Shown: in pieces, positions 16,311 through 22,227 of the stretch
Layout: every line of letters begins with the position of its first letter
Position numbering within the stretch: the stretch's first letter is position 1
Source of the DNA: JAKLHL01 sp964411885
GTDB lineage: Bacteria > Bdellovibrionota > JAFGOL01
Assembly: GCA_964411885.1 (NCBI GenBank)
Contig: CAYPMK010000024.1
Span: forward strand, 1 to 22,811
Reading direction: 5' to 3'
DNA: 22,811 nucleotides
Made by a program: the position numbers and the translations under genes
Notes under the pieces: generated by a model
What the model was told of the DNA's origin: nothing
The model's input: only the letters and a program-made list of their open reading frames with translations
Database searches by the model: none

Positions 16311-16339
16311 TTTTTACAATTTTTAGAGCAGTAAGTCAA
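16311..16339 (-). promoter_or_regulatory. Putative promoter of the glucan operon
   Basis: On the minus strand TTGACT (16334-16339), a 17-bp spacer and TAAAAA (16311-16316) form a plausible promoter. It would start near 16304 and produce a leader of about 125 nt containing both inverted repeats. The -10 has two mismatches. Other A/T-rich candidates exist in this 245-bp gap, so this is tentative. Confidence 0.35.
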
Positions 16340-16424
16340 GCTAATAGGTATAATATTAAAAGATTTTTATTAAATTAGAGCTCTCCTAAATAAAACAAGA
16401 CAAGTGTATAAATTTTTTACATTA

Positions 16425-16763
16425 TTAGAGCTCTTCTTTTGAAACTTTCTTTCTATTTTTCTTTAAGACAGAGTGTTTTTTCTTGGTTTGCAGATCTTTT
16501 TCTTTAACGCTGGCTGGTTTTTTTGTTTTTTTTCTTGGTTTTTTTACCCTTCTGTAAGTTTCTATTTTTCTTTTAAGAAGCTCTAGGGCTATGGCTTTAT
16601 TCCTATGCTGACTAGGGCTTTCCTGAACTTTAACTGTTAGCCCTGTAGGGATATGAGTTAGTTTAACAGCACTATCCGTTCTATTAACGTGCTGGCCGCC
16701 CTTACCACTTGCGCGCATGGTTTCTACTCTACATTCCGACAAAAGTTTATCATTAGGCCTCAT
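16425..16763 (-). CDS. Short GGQ peptide-release-factor-like protein (ArfB/RF-like)
   Basis: Starting at the ATG at 16763 gives 112 aa. ETMRASGKGGQHVNRTDSAVKLTHIPTGLTV contains the GGQ tripeptide that drives peptidyl-tRNA hydrolysis in class I release factors, followed by SQHRNKAIALELLKRKI as in RF2. The codon-recognition domain is absent. The tail is very rich in Lys and Arg (KKPRKKTKKP and onward), which in ArfB-like proteins enters the empty mRNA channel of stalled ribosomes. A role in rescue of non-stop ribosomes is therefore likely. It resembles the short RF-like/mtRF-R group more than classical ArfB, so I give no symbol. The frame extends upstream to 16802, but that would run through the ktrB promoter and lacks an ATG. 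Confidence 0.82.
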   Translation of the reverse strand: MRPNDKLLSECRVETMRASGKGGQHVNRTDSAVKLTHIPTGLTVKVQESPSQHRNKAIALELLKRKIETYRRVKKPRKKTKKPASVKEKDLQTKKKHSVLKKNRKKVSKEEL

Positions 16764-16773
16764 AACAAGAGTA

Positions 16774-16802
16774 ATTAGACCATGAAGTGCTTGCAAAAAC
16801 AA
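16774..16802 (-). promoter_or_regulatory. Putative promoter of the GGQ gene
   Basis: TTGTTT (16797-16802), 17 bp, TCTAAT (16774-16779) on the minus strand, with the -10 ending 10 nt before the ATG. It overlaps the divergent ktrB promoter. An alternative -10 (TAATTA, 16772-16777) would use a 19-bp spacer. Confidence 0.35.
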
Positions 16803-16819
16803 GACTACTACAAGACAAT
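16791..16819 (+). promoter_or_regulatory. Promoter of ktrBA (leaderless)
   Basis: TTGCAA (16791-16796), a 17-bp spacer, GACAAT (16814-16819), then 7 nt to the ATG at 16827. It lies downstream of another in-frame ATG (16782), which therefore could not be translated from this promoter. Confidence 0.55.
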
Positions 16820-16826
16820 AATCAAG

Positions 16827-18182
16827 ATGTTAAGCAAGTTATACAAAAATCCATATCTTTATATATTAACTGCCTACGTCGTAGCTATGGTAACAGGGGG
16901 ATTAATTCTATTTTTGCCAATATCAACGAATTATCCAATAAGTTTTATAGACGCCCTATACACCGCCACTAGCGCTATTTGCGTTACAGGGTTAACCGTT
17001 CTAGACACAGCCTCTAGTTTCACTACTTTCGGCCAAATGGTAATACTGTTCCTTATACAAATAGGCGGAATTGGAGTAACCGTTTTTTCTTCATTCTTGA
17101 TGTTGGCAACAAGAAGAGAGTTTTCTATGCTTAATCAGTCTGTAGTAGAAGAAAGTTTAACTATGGACAGACAAATAAAGACCAAACGATTAGTGCTTTA
17201 TGTTGTATTAATAACCTTCTTTGTTGAACTAATAGGGGCATCCTTTTTAAGCTTTTATTTTTCTAAATACTATGGAACTGCTGAAGCTATATACAAAGGT
17301 GTGTTTACAGCAATTTCTGCTTTTTGCAATGCAGGCTTTGCCCTGTTCTCAAATAACATGGAGGGTTACTCCACCCACGTTGGTATAAACCTTACCTTAA
17401 TGTCGCTGATATTCATTGGTGGTATAGGGTATTTTTGCATAATAGAAACTCTAAAAAATATTAAAGAAAAGAAAATATCATTTAAGAAGTACCATTTTTC
17501 TATTCACACAAAATCTGCGTTCCTTGTCAGCTGTGGACTGATACTTTTTGGAGCTATCAGCTTCTTTATTTTTGAACACGACAAATTACTTTCTTCATAT
17601 ACTTTTATGGAAAGTACACTTATTTCTTTTTTCCAATCAGTAACGGCAAGAACTGCCGGTTTTAATAGTTTTTCTTTTGCTAGCGTTAATCAGGCAACAC
17701 TTTTATTGTTTGGAGCCTTAATGTTCATAGGAGCAAGCTCTGCATCCTGTGGTGGCGGAGTAAAAACAACTACTTTTTGGGTATTAATAAAATCTTTTAC
17801 AGCGAGTATAAAGAACAGAGAACATATTTTTATGTTCAAAAGATCAATTCCAAAAACAGTAGTTAAAAAAGCAGTCCTTTTAAGTATATTAGCAGTAGTT
17901 TGGATCTTCATAGCCAGCATTTTGATATCACTGTTTGAAAGACACGCACTGGCAACAGGCCAACTAAGGCTTGACCAACTTGTTTTTGAGATAATATCTG
18001 CCTTTGGTACCGTTGGACTTTCTACAGATATAAGTGATAAGATAAGCGAAGCAAGTAAAATTGTAATAATATCGACCATGTATTTTGGAAGAACGGGTCT
18101 TTTAACGATAGTATCTTTCTTTGCATTCTCAATAAAAGAAGAACGATTCAATTATCCTGAAGAAGACATATTCGTAGGATAG
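16827..18182 (+). CDS. ktrB: Potassium-translocating subunit KtrB/TrkH
   Basis: I choose the ATG at 16827 (451 aa), not the in-frame ATG 15 codons upstream: the protein then begins MLSKLYKNPYLYILTAY like relatives, and the promoter lies between the two ATGs. It is a four-repeat (M1-P-M2) potassium channel-like subunit. The filter loops are SAICVTGLT (Gly55), SAFCNAGF (Gly170), TARTAGFN (Gly278) and SAFGTVGL (Gly397), all with the glycine that defines K+ selectivity. The gating loop of the third repeat shows SASCGGGVKTTT (305-316). Length fits KtrB (about 450) as well as short TrkH. It lies in the inner membrane and couples K+ uptake to Na+ or H+ under control of the RCK protein encoded 13 nt downstream. 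Confidence 0.92.
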   Translation: MLSKLYKNPYLYILTAYVVAMVTGGLILFLPISTNYPISFIDALYTATSAICVTGLTVLDTASSFTTFGQMVILFLIQIGGIGVTVFSSFLMLATRREFSMLNQSVVEESLTMDRQIKTKRLVLYVVLITFFVELIGASFLSFYFSKYYGTAEAIYKGVFTAISAFCNAGFALFSNNMEGYSTHVGINLTLMSLIFIGGIGYFCIIETLKNIKEKKISFKKYHFSIHTKSAFLVSCGLILFGAISFFIFEHDKLLSSYTFMESTLISFFQSVTARTAGFNSFSFASVNQATLLLFGALMFIGASSASCGGGVKTTTFWVLIKSFTASIKNREHIFMFKRSIPKTVVKKAVLLSILAVVWIFIASILISLFERHALATGQLRLDQLVFEIISAFGTVGLSTDISDKISEASKIVIISTMYFGRTGLLTIVSFFAFSIKEERFNYPEEDIFVG

Positions 18183-18195
18183 GAGGAAAACAAAA

Positions 18196-18846
18196 ATGAA
18201 ACATCTAATAGTTGGGGCCGGATACTTTGGTTATAATCTTGCTTTGAGTCTTTCAAAAAAAGGCGAAGAAGTAATTATCATAGACAAAGATATGGGTAAG
18301 ATATCCATACTCAGAGACGTAGTTACAAAAGCCATACAAGTTGATGCTACAGATAAGGAAATGTTAAAAAAGATAATCCCCGCAGATGTGGATCAAGCAG
18401 TAGTAAGCATAGGTAAAAGTTTAGAAGCAAGCCTTGTTGTATGCGTAATATTAAAGGACCTTGGTATAAAAAGAATAGTTGCTAAGTGCCATAGTCCAGA
18501 ACACGAAAAATTGCTCAAAATGATGGGAATAGATTTTATTGTAGACCCAGAAAAACAGATGGCAGAACATTTGGCAGATAGATTGGTAGACCCAGACGTT
18601 ATTGACTATATACCGCTTGAAAGTGGGTTTAAGATAATAAAAGCGCATCCCCCAAAAGAACTACAAAACCAAAAGCTAAAGGACCTTGATATAAGACGAA
18701 GATTTTCCATAAACATCATAGGAATAAAGAAAAAAACCGGCAGTTCTTATAACTTTGACATGGCTCCGGGTGGAGACACTATACTTTCTCATGAGGACAT
18801 CATTATAGCTGCAGGAAAAGAAGAAGACATCACTAAGCTTTTTTAG
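18196..18846 (+). CDS. ktrA: Potassium uptake regulator KtrA/TrkA (single RCK unit)
   Basis: This 216-aa cytoplasmic protein has an N-terminal Rossmann RCK_N domain (GAGYFGYNLA with the GxGxxG nucleotide motif at 7-12, then IIIDKD with the acidic residue that binds the adenosine ribose). It ends with an RCK_C domain (about 135-216). A single RCK unit is the KtrA arrangement; E. coli TrkA has two. It forms an octameric ring that gates KtrB in response to nucleotides. A strong SD (AGGAGGAAAA) sits in the 13-nt gap after ktrB. Its last 14 bp overlap the end of the convergent radical SAM gene. Confidence 0.92.
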   Translation: MKHLIVGAGYFGYNLALSLSKKGEEVIIIDKDMGKISILRDVVTKAIQVDATDKEMLKKIIPADVDQAVVSIGKSLEASLVVCVILKDLGIKRIVAKCHSPEHEKLLKMMGIDFIVDPEKQMAEHLADRLVDPDVIDYIPLESGFKIIKAHPPKELQNQKLKDLDIRRRFSINIIGIKKKTGSSYNFDMAPGGDTILSHEDIIIAAGKEEDITKLF

Positions 18847-19666
18847 AGAATCTTTGTATATAACTACAACGTTTGCACAGTTCTTCAACGAGGATATTTT
18901 CCTCAAAACCTTTTTTTATGTTCTTTGCCCTATTACTATTCAATATACCCAAAAGACTCTCTTTAAGACAATTCCCTAAGGGAATATTACCCTCGCTGTC
19001 TAAACAACAAGGGACCACCGTGCCATCACAAAGTATGCCTATGTGAGAGTGCATTCCATAGCAAGTGCCTTTATTATTTAAAAGCGGTTTATCTAAAGAC
19101 GGCCATTCAAACCTTGAATCAAAATGTAAAAAAACATTGTTCCATATTTTTTTAGATTTAATAGATTTAACGTCTATATTTCTGTTTATTGTAATAGATA
19201 AAGAATTCTCTATTTCCTTTAGTAATTCTGCATTATCTTCTACACCTACGTTCCACAATCTTAAATTAATATAAAGTTCTGGTCTTAGCTCTTTAGCCTG
19301 CTTACAAAAAGAAATAATATTTTTAAGTTCCTTATTAGCCTGTAAAGAAAAATTTATCTGTCTTAATGCCTCACTCTTAAGAAGAATATCAGTATATTTA
19401 GTCAAAAGCACAGCGTTAGTACTAATCTGGGCTTTAACACCTTCCTCTGAACATATGTTCAATATCTTCTCAAGTTCTGGGTGGCACAAAGGCTCTCCCA
19501 TTAAATAAAGACAAACCTCTTCACATAAAGGCTGAGCCTGTTTTATGATGGTTCTAAATTCATCAACACTTAGTGATCTTTTTTGTCTTTTAAGTTTAGT
19601 ACTTGGACAAAAACTACAAGCAAGATTACAGATGCTGGTTATCTCTATGTATATCTTTTTGAACAT
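18833..19666 (-). CDS. Radical SAM protein with SPASM-like C-terminal cysteines
   Basis: The 277-aa protein has the radical SAM cluster motif CNLACSFC (Cys13, Cys17, Cys20), which binds the 4Fe-4S cluster that cleaves S-adenosylmethionine, and GEP (57-59) as the second conserved strand motif. The C-terminal part carries a further cysteine set, Cys202, Cys213, Cys220, Cys221, Cys233, Cys264 and Cys267, in GTCYGMHSHIGILCDGTVVPCC and LCKRC. These resemble the SPASM/twitch auxiliary cluster region used by peptide- and protein-modifying enzymes. It is short for a full SPASM enzyme. No small precursor peptide gene is visible next to it, so the substrate is unknown. It may equally act on a metabolite. 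Divergent from sdaA and convergent with ktrA. Confidence 0.85.
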   Translation of the reverse strand: MFKKIYIEITSICNLACSFCPSTKLKRQKRSLSVDEFRTIIKQAQPLCEEVCLYLMGEPLCHPELEKILNICSEEGVKAQISTNAVLLTKYTDILLKSEALRQINFSLQANKELKNIISFCKQAKELRPELYINLRLWNVGVEDNAELLKEIENSLSITINRNIDVKSIKSKKIWNNVFLHFDSRFEWPSLDKPLLNNKGTCYGMHSHIGILCDGTVVPCCLDSEGNIPLGNCLKESLLGILNSNRAKNIKKGFEENILVEELCKRCSYIQRFSKKA

Positions 19667-19673
19667 TAAAGAA

Positions 19674-19702
19674 CAATTATCCCCGCCTTTGTTTTAAGTC
19701 AA
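19674..19702 (-). promoter_or_regulatory. Promoter of radical SAM gene (leaderless)
   Basis: TTGACT (19697-19702), a 17-bp spacer, TAATTG (19674-19679), then 7 nt to the ATG at 19666. No Shine-Dalgarno is present between. Its -35 directly abuts the -35 of the divergent sdaA promoter. Confidence 0.6.
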
Positions 19703-19731
19703 TTGCAAGCAAGCACTCTTAATGCTAGCAT
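19703..19731 (+). promoter_or_regulatory. Promoter of sdaA (leaderless)
   Basis: TTGCAA (19703-19708), a 17-bp spacer, TAGCAT (19726-19731), then 7 nt (CCCTTTC) to the ATG at 19739. The two divergent -35 hexamers form one block, AGTCAATTGCAA (19697-19708). Confidence 0.55.
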
Positions 19732-19738
19732 CCCTTTC

Positions 19739-21112
19739 ATGAACATCAGTATTTTTGATATTTACAATATCGGTATTGGGCCATCCAGTTCTCATACCGT
19801 TGGACCAATGAGGGCTGGAAAATATTTTGTAGAAAAATTAATAAAACATAATATTTTTGAGGAAACAAATAGGATACAGATCCACATCTACGGTTCTTTA
19901 GCCGCAACTGGTAGGGGACACGGAACAGACAAAGCACTACTGTTAGGGTTAGAAGGATATACTCCGGAAGATATAGACATAGATAAAAAAGACGAAATAG
20001 TTAATGAGATATTAAATAAAGATAAAATATTATTGCTTGGAAAACGACCTATTAGCTTCATTCCTCAAAGAGACATGATATACAAACCACAAGAAACACT
20101 CCCTCATCATCCCAACGGACTTTTATTCAAAGCATATAATAGCGACGATGAACCCATTTATAACAAGATATATTATTCAACAGGTGGTGGTTTTCTTGTT
20201 GGAGCAAAAGCCGCTGTAATGAATAAATTCAAAAAAGATAAGATACAGCTAAAATATCCTTTTAGATCTGCTAACGAGTTACTTGAAATGTGCGCTCAAA
20301 ATAAAAAGTCAATAAGCCAATTGGTTTTTGAAAATGAATTACACTGGCACAGCGAACAGGATATATACAAAAAATTAGACAAAATATGGAACACCATGCA
20401 GGAAAGTGTAAAAAATGGTTGCAATAAAAAAGGCATACTTCCCGGCTCATTAAAGTTAAAAAGAAGAGCCTATGACATGTGTAATAAACTAAAAAAGAAT
20501 AAAAATAGTAGTGACACTCTTCAAGTACTTGATTGGGTAAATCTTTATGCCCTTGCTGTAAACGAGGTAAATGCAGAGGGTGGAAGAATAGTAACAGCCC
20601 CTACTAATGGTGCGGCAGGTATACTCCCAGCCGTAATGCATTACTATATTAATTTTTGTCCTAATAGTTCTATAGACGGAATTTATAAGATGCTTTTATG
20701 TTCTGGTGCTATTGCGATGTTATATAAAACAAATGCTTCTATTTCTGGTGCAGAGGTTGGGTGTCAGGGAGAAGTTGGAGTTGCCTGTTCTATGGCGGCG
20801 GCAGGTTTAACAGAAGCTCTTGGCGGTAGTCCAGAACAAGTAGAGAACGCTGCCGAAATAGGAATGGAACATAATCTTGGTTTGACCTGCGATCCAATAG
20901 ATGGATTGGTCCAAATACCCTGTATAGAAAGGAACGCAATGGGTGCTGTAAAAGCGATAAATGCAAGCAGAATGGCCTTGGATGGTGACGGAAAACACTA
21001 TGTATCTTTGGATATGGTAATAAAGACCATGTTAGCTACAGGGCACGATATGAAGGCAAAGTATAAGGAAACCTCTATGGGTGGCTTGGCTGTTAACATA
21101 ACTGAGTGCTAG
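19739..21112 (+). CDS. sdaA: L-serine dehydratase, iron-sulfur type, single chain
   Basis: I choose the ATG at 19739 (457 aa), because the preceding in-frame codons overlap the promoter and relatives begin close to SIFDIYNIGIGPSSSHTVGPM. The enzyme deaminates L-serine to pyruvate and ammonia using a 4Fe-4S cluster. The N-terminal beta domain carries IGIGPSSSHTVGPMRAG (11-27). The C-terminal alpha domain has GGRIVTAPTNGAAGILPAV, GAEVGCQGEVG, LTCDPIDGLVQIPC and ERNAMGAVKAINA, which include the cluster cysteines. Length and fused order match E. coli SdaA (454 aa), not the two-subunit Gram-positive form. It stands alone between a divergent promoter and a strong terminator. Confidence 0.96.
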   Translation: MNISIFDIYNIGIGPSSSHTVGPMRAGKYFVEKLIKHNIFEETNRIQIHIYGSLAATGRGHGTDKALLLGLEGYTPEDIDIDKKDEIVNEILNKDKILLLGKRPISFIPQRDMIYKPQETLPHHPNGLLFKAYNSDDEPIYNKIYYSTGGGFLVGAKAAVMNKFKKDKIQLKYPFRSANELLEMCAQNKKSISQLVFENELHWHSEQDIYKKLDKIWNTMQESVKNGCNKKGILPGSLKLKRRAYDMCNKLKKNKNSSDTLQVLDWVNLYALAVNEVNAEGGRIVTAPTNGAAGILPAVMHYYINFCPNSSIDGIYKMLLCSGAIAMLYKTNASISGAEVGCQGEVGVACSMAAAGLTEALGGSPEQVENAAEIGMEHNLGLTCDPIDGLVQIPCIERNAMGAVKAINASRMALDGDGKHYVSLDMVIKTMLATGHDMKAKYKETSMGGLAVNITEC

Positions 21113-21118
21113 ATAACA

Positions 21119-21150
21119 AAAAGGCCGTCCCTTTTCAAGGACGGCCTTTT
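21119..21150. terminator. Bidirectional intrinsic terminator between sdaA and the RRM gene
   Basis: AAGGCCGTCC (21121-21130) pairs perfectly with GGACGGCCTT (21139-21148) around an 8-nt loop. The stem is flanked by A's on the left and T's on the right, extending it by two A-T pairs. It can end sdaA on the plus strand and the RRM gene on the minus strand. Confidence 0.92.
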
Positions 21151-21171
21151 ATTGATAAAACTAATTATCGA

Positions 21172-21456
21172 TTACCAACGTCTGTTGTTTCCGCCAGAAC
21201 GTGAGTCTGTTTTTGGTTTAGCTTCACTAACCCTGATGTTTCTTCCTTCTAGTTCTGTGTTGTCTAACTGTTCGATAGCTTTTTTAGCTTCGTCAGTTGT
21301 TGACATTTCAACAAATGCAAATCCTTTTGAACGACCACTGTCGTTGTCAGTGATAACCTTTGCTGATACTACTTCACCATACTGTGAAAAAAGGTCATTC
21401 AATGAATTCTCTGTTGCGCTGTAAGGAAGATTCCCTACGTAAAGTTTCTTTTCCAT
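21172..21456 (-). CDS. RRM-domain RNA-binding protein
   Basis: This 94-aa protein is essentially one RNA recognition motif. RNP2 is LYVGNL (5-10) and RNP1 is KGFAFVEM (44-51), with the aromatic residues that stack on RNA bases. A short Gly/Arg/Asn tail (SGGNNRRW) follows. Small bacterial RRM proteins of this kind bind single-stranded RNA and are often induced by cold in cyanobacteria and other groups, although the targets here are unknown. It has the best SD in the window (AAGGAGGG, 9 nt before ATG) and a long upstream leader, unlike the leaderless genes. A possible promoter lies at 21544-21573 (TTGCAT-18-TACTAA), giving a leader of about 80 nt that contains a small CTCT/AGAG stem-loop. Confidence 0.93.
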   Translation of the reverse strand: MEKKLYVGNLPYSATENSLNDLFSQYGEVVSAKVITDNDSGRSKGFAFVEMSTTDEAKKAIEQLDNTELEGRNIRVSEAKPKTDSRSGGNNRRW

Positions 21457-21699
21457 TTCTTAAATCCCTCCTTAGGATCTCTTGTGAGAGCCGATAAAGA
21501 GAAATTTATTCAATCTTCGACATCACAAAATTTATTCTTGGCATTAGTACCACCATTCGCACCCACAATGCAAGGTTTATTTTTCACACCCCCTTTATAT
21601 GTAAGTATTTTGACTTTAAACCAGTAAAGCCCCTTAATATAAAGCAAAATTGGTGTATCAAAAGCATGTACAAAGCGAGAAAGATGAGCCCGAGCAATG

Positions 21700-21821
21700 T
21701 CGTAAGTTTTTTTACGAGTATTTTGTCTTTAGACAAGGAAGGTGAAGTGAGGCGCAGGATAGCGTATTAAATATACGCTGACTAAGCCGAATCTGAAACC
21801 TGACGCAGTATAAAGACAAAA
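21700..21821. repeat. Nested inverted-repeat element (MITE-like or structured RNA)
   Basis: Outer arms TTTTGTCTTTA (21721-21731) and TAAAGACAAAA (21811-21821) are perfect 11-bp complements separated by 79 nt. Centred inside is AGCGTAT (21761-21767) with ATACGCT (21773-21779), a 7-bp stem and 5-nt loop. Just left is another stem, TCGTAA/TTACGA (21700-21705 and 21712-21717). The G/C-richer interior differs from surrounding gene sequence. Confidence 0.55.
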
Positions 21822-21837
21822 GGACGAAGTAAAAATG

Positions 21838-21852
21838 GTGCCCGGAGTGAGA
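21838..21852. repeat. 15-nt direct copy of the tRNA-Leu 3' end
   Basis: GTGCCCGGAGTGAGA here is identical to 22051-22065, which holds the discriminator base, the acceptor strand and part of the T arm of tRNA-Leu. The two copies are in the same orientation, 213 bp apart. It could be an attachment-site remnant, a partial tRNA duplication, or chance use of the same stem. Confidence 0.5.
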
Positions 21853-21982
21853 ATATTCGCTTGCTCCGCAAGCTCACCCTTCGGGCTCGCACAAGTTAAC
21901 TTGTGCTCGTGAAGCTGGCGCTAATATTAGTATGTTGTTGGAACTCTTGCCAGCTTTCGAACGTCACGGTTGCAGTAGCAAC
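21840..21982. repeat. Cluster of consecutive hairpins and palindromes
   Basis: Units: GCCCG/CGGGC (21840-21844 with 21882-21886) enclosing GCTTGC-TCC-GCAAGC (21859-21873); an 18-nt perfect palindrome GCACAAGTTAACTTGTGC (21889-21906); AAGCTGGC/GCCAGCTT (21912-21919 with 21949-21956) enclosing the palindrome CTAATATTAG (21921-21930); and GTTGC-AGTA-GCAAC (21969-21982). The density of perfect stems suggests a structured RNA or REP-like element. Confidence 0.5.
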
Positions 21983-22016
21983 GTAAATTCTCGCAACTCA
22001 CTCAAGGCCCATAAAT

Positions 22017-22045
22017 AAAAAAAGCGCCATAAGGCGCATTTTTTA
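22017..22045. terminator. Bidirectional intrinsic terminator downstream of tRNA-Leu
   Basis: GCGCC (22024-22028), loop ATAA, GGCGC (22033-22037), flanked by seven A's on the left and a T run on the right. On the minus strand it ends the tRNA-Leu transcript 14 nt after the gene. On the plus strand it could end a transcript from the hairpin-rich region. Confidence 0.85.
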
Positions 22046-22051
22046 TTTAAG

Positions 22052-22138
22052 TGCCCGGAGTGAGACTCGAACTCACACAGCCATTTTTCAGACCGAGGGA
22101 TTTTAAGTCCCTTGTGTCTACCATTCCACCATCCGGGC
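22052..22138 (-). tRNA. tRNA-Leu (anticodon UAA)
   Basis: An 87-nt class II tRNA. The acceptor stem GCCCGGA pairs with TCCGGGC and the discriminator is A. The anticodon stem AGGGA/TCCCT encloses the loop CTTAAAA, giving anticodon TAA, which reads UUA. The long variable arm (CGGTCTGAAAAATGGCTG region) and the T arm GTGAGTTCGAGTCTCAC complete the fold. The 3' CCA is not encoded, since CTTAAAT follows the discriminator. It has its own strong promoter and terminator. Confidence 0.97.
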
Positions 22139-22169
22139 AAACAGAGTGTTGGACTCGTAAGACCACGCT

Positions 22170-22198
22170 AATATAGTTATATGGCTCCATTTAGTCAA
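22170..22198 (-). promoter_or_regulatory. Promoter of tRNA-Leu
   Basis: TTGACT (22193-22198), a 17-bp spacer and TATATT (22170-22175) on the minus strand. Expected start near 22163, leaving a 5' leader of about 25 nt before the tRNA, to be removed by RNase P. This is the best sigma-70-type promoter in the window. Confidence 0.75.
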
Positions 22199-22210
22199 AT
22201 TAAAAAACGT

Positions 22211-22218
22211 GGTATACT
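22211..22218 (+). promoter_or_regulatory. Extended -10 promoter of coaE
   Basis: TATACT (22213-22218) preceded by TGG forms an extended -10. The -35 at 17 bp (TTTAGT) is weak. The -10 ends 9 nt before the ATG at 22228, implying a leader of about 3 nt and no Shine-Dalgarno. Confidence 0.5.
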
Positions 22219-22227
22219 CCGCTTTGC

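Larger units (their letters stand above)
21457..22051. other. Non-coding region rich in inverted repeats
   Basis: About 595 bp with no convincing reading frame. From left to right it holds the RRM leader and likely promoter (21457-21573), a possible plus-strand promoter (TTGACT 21610-21615 with TAATAT 21635-21640, 19-bp spacer), a nested inverted-repeat element (21700-21821), a 15-nt copy of the tRNA-Leu 3' end (21838-21852), four hairpin or palindrome units (21840-21982) and a bidirectional terminator (22017-22045). It could encode a structured RNA on either strand, or be a decayed or mobile repeat element. I do not recognise 6S, SRP, tmRNA or RNase P signatures in it. Confidence 0.6.

Noticed and set aside
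16349..16354. Perfect TATAAT on the plus strand between the glucan block and the GGQ gene
   Set aside because: No good -35 is present and the next sequence on that strand is antisense to the GGQ gene; probably A/T-rich chance.
16374..16434. 11-nt direct repeat ATTAGAGCTCT at 16374-16384 and 16424-16434
   Set aside because: One copy is the end of the GGQ gene. A single short pair without an element between is not enough to call a repeat or attachment site.
16782..16826. Upstream in-frame ATG as the ktrB start, giving 466 aa
   Set aside because: The extra 15 residues are not KtrB-like, and the TTGCAA/GACAAT promoter lies downstream of this ATG.
17690..18151. 153-codon minus-strand open frame inside ktrB
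   Set aside because: It lies antisense to a well-conserved membrane gene and shows no family motifs; a shadow frame.
18833..19666. Radical SAM peptide-modification (RiPP) cluster
   Set aside because: No precursor peptide, peptidase or transporter is adjacent; neighbours are potassium uptake and serine deamination genes.
19703..19738. Upstream in-frame TTG as the sdaA start
   Set aside because: It coincides with the -35 hexamer; relatives start near the ATG at 19739.
21457..22051. CRISPR array or known housekeeping RNA (6S, SRP, tmRNA, RNase P)
   Set aside because: There are no regularly spaced direct repeats, and none of the conserved cores of these RNAs could be found.
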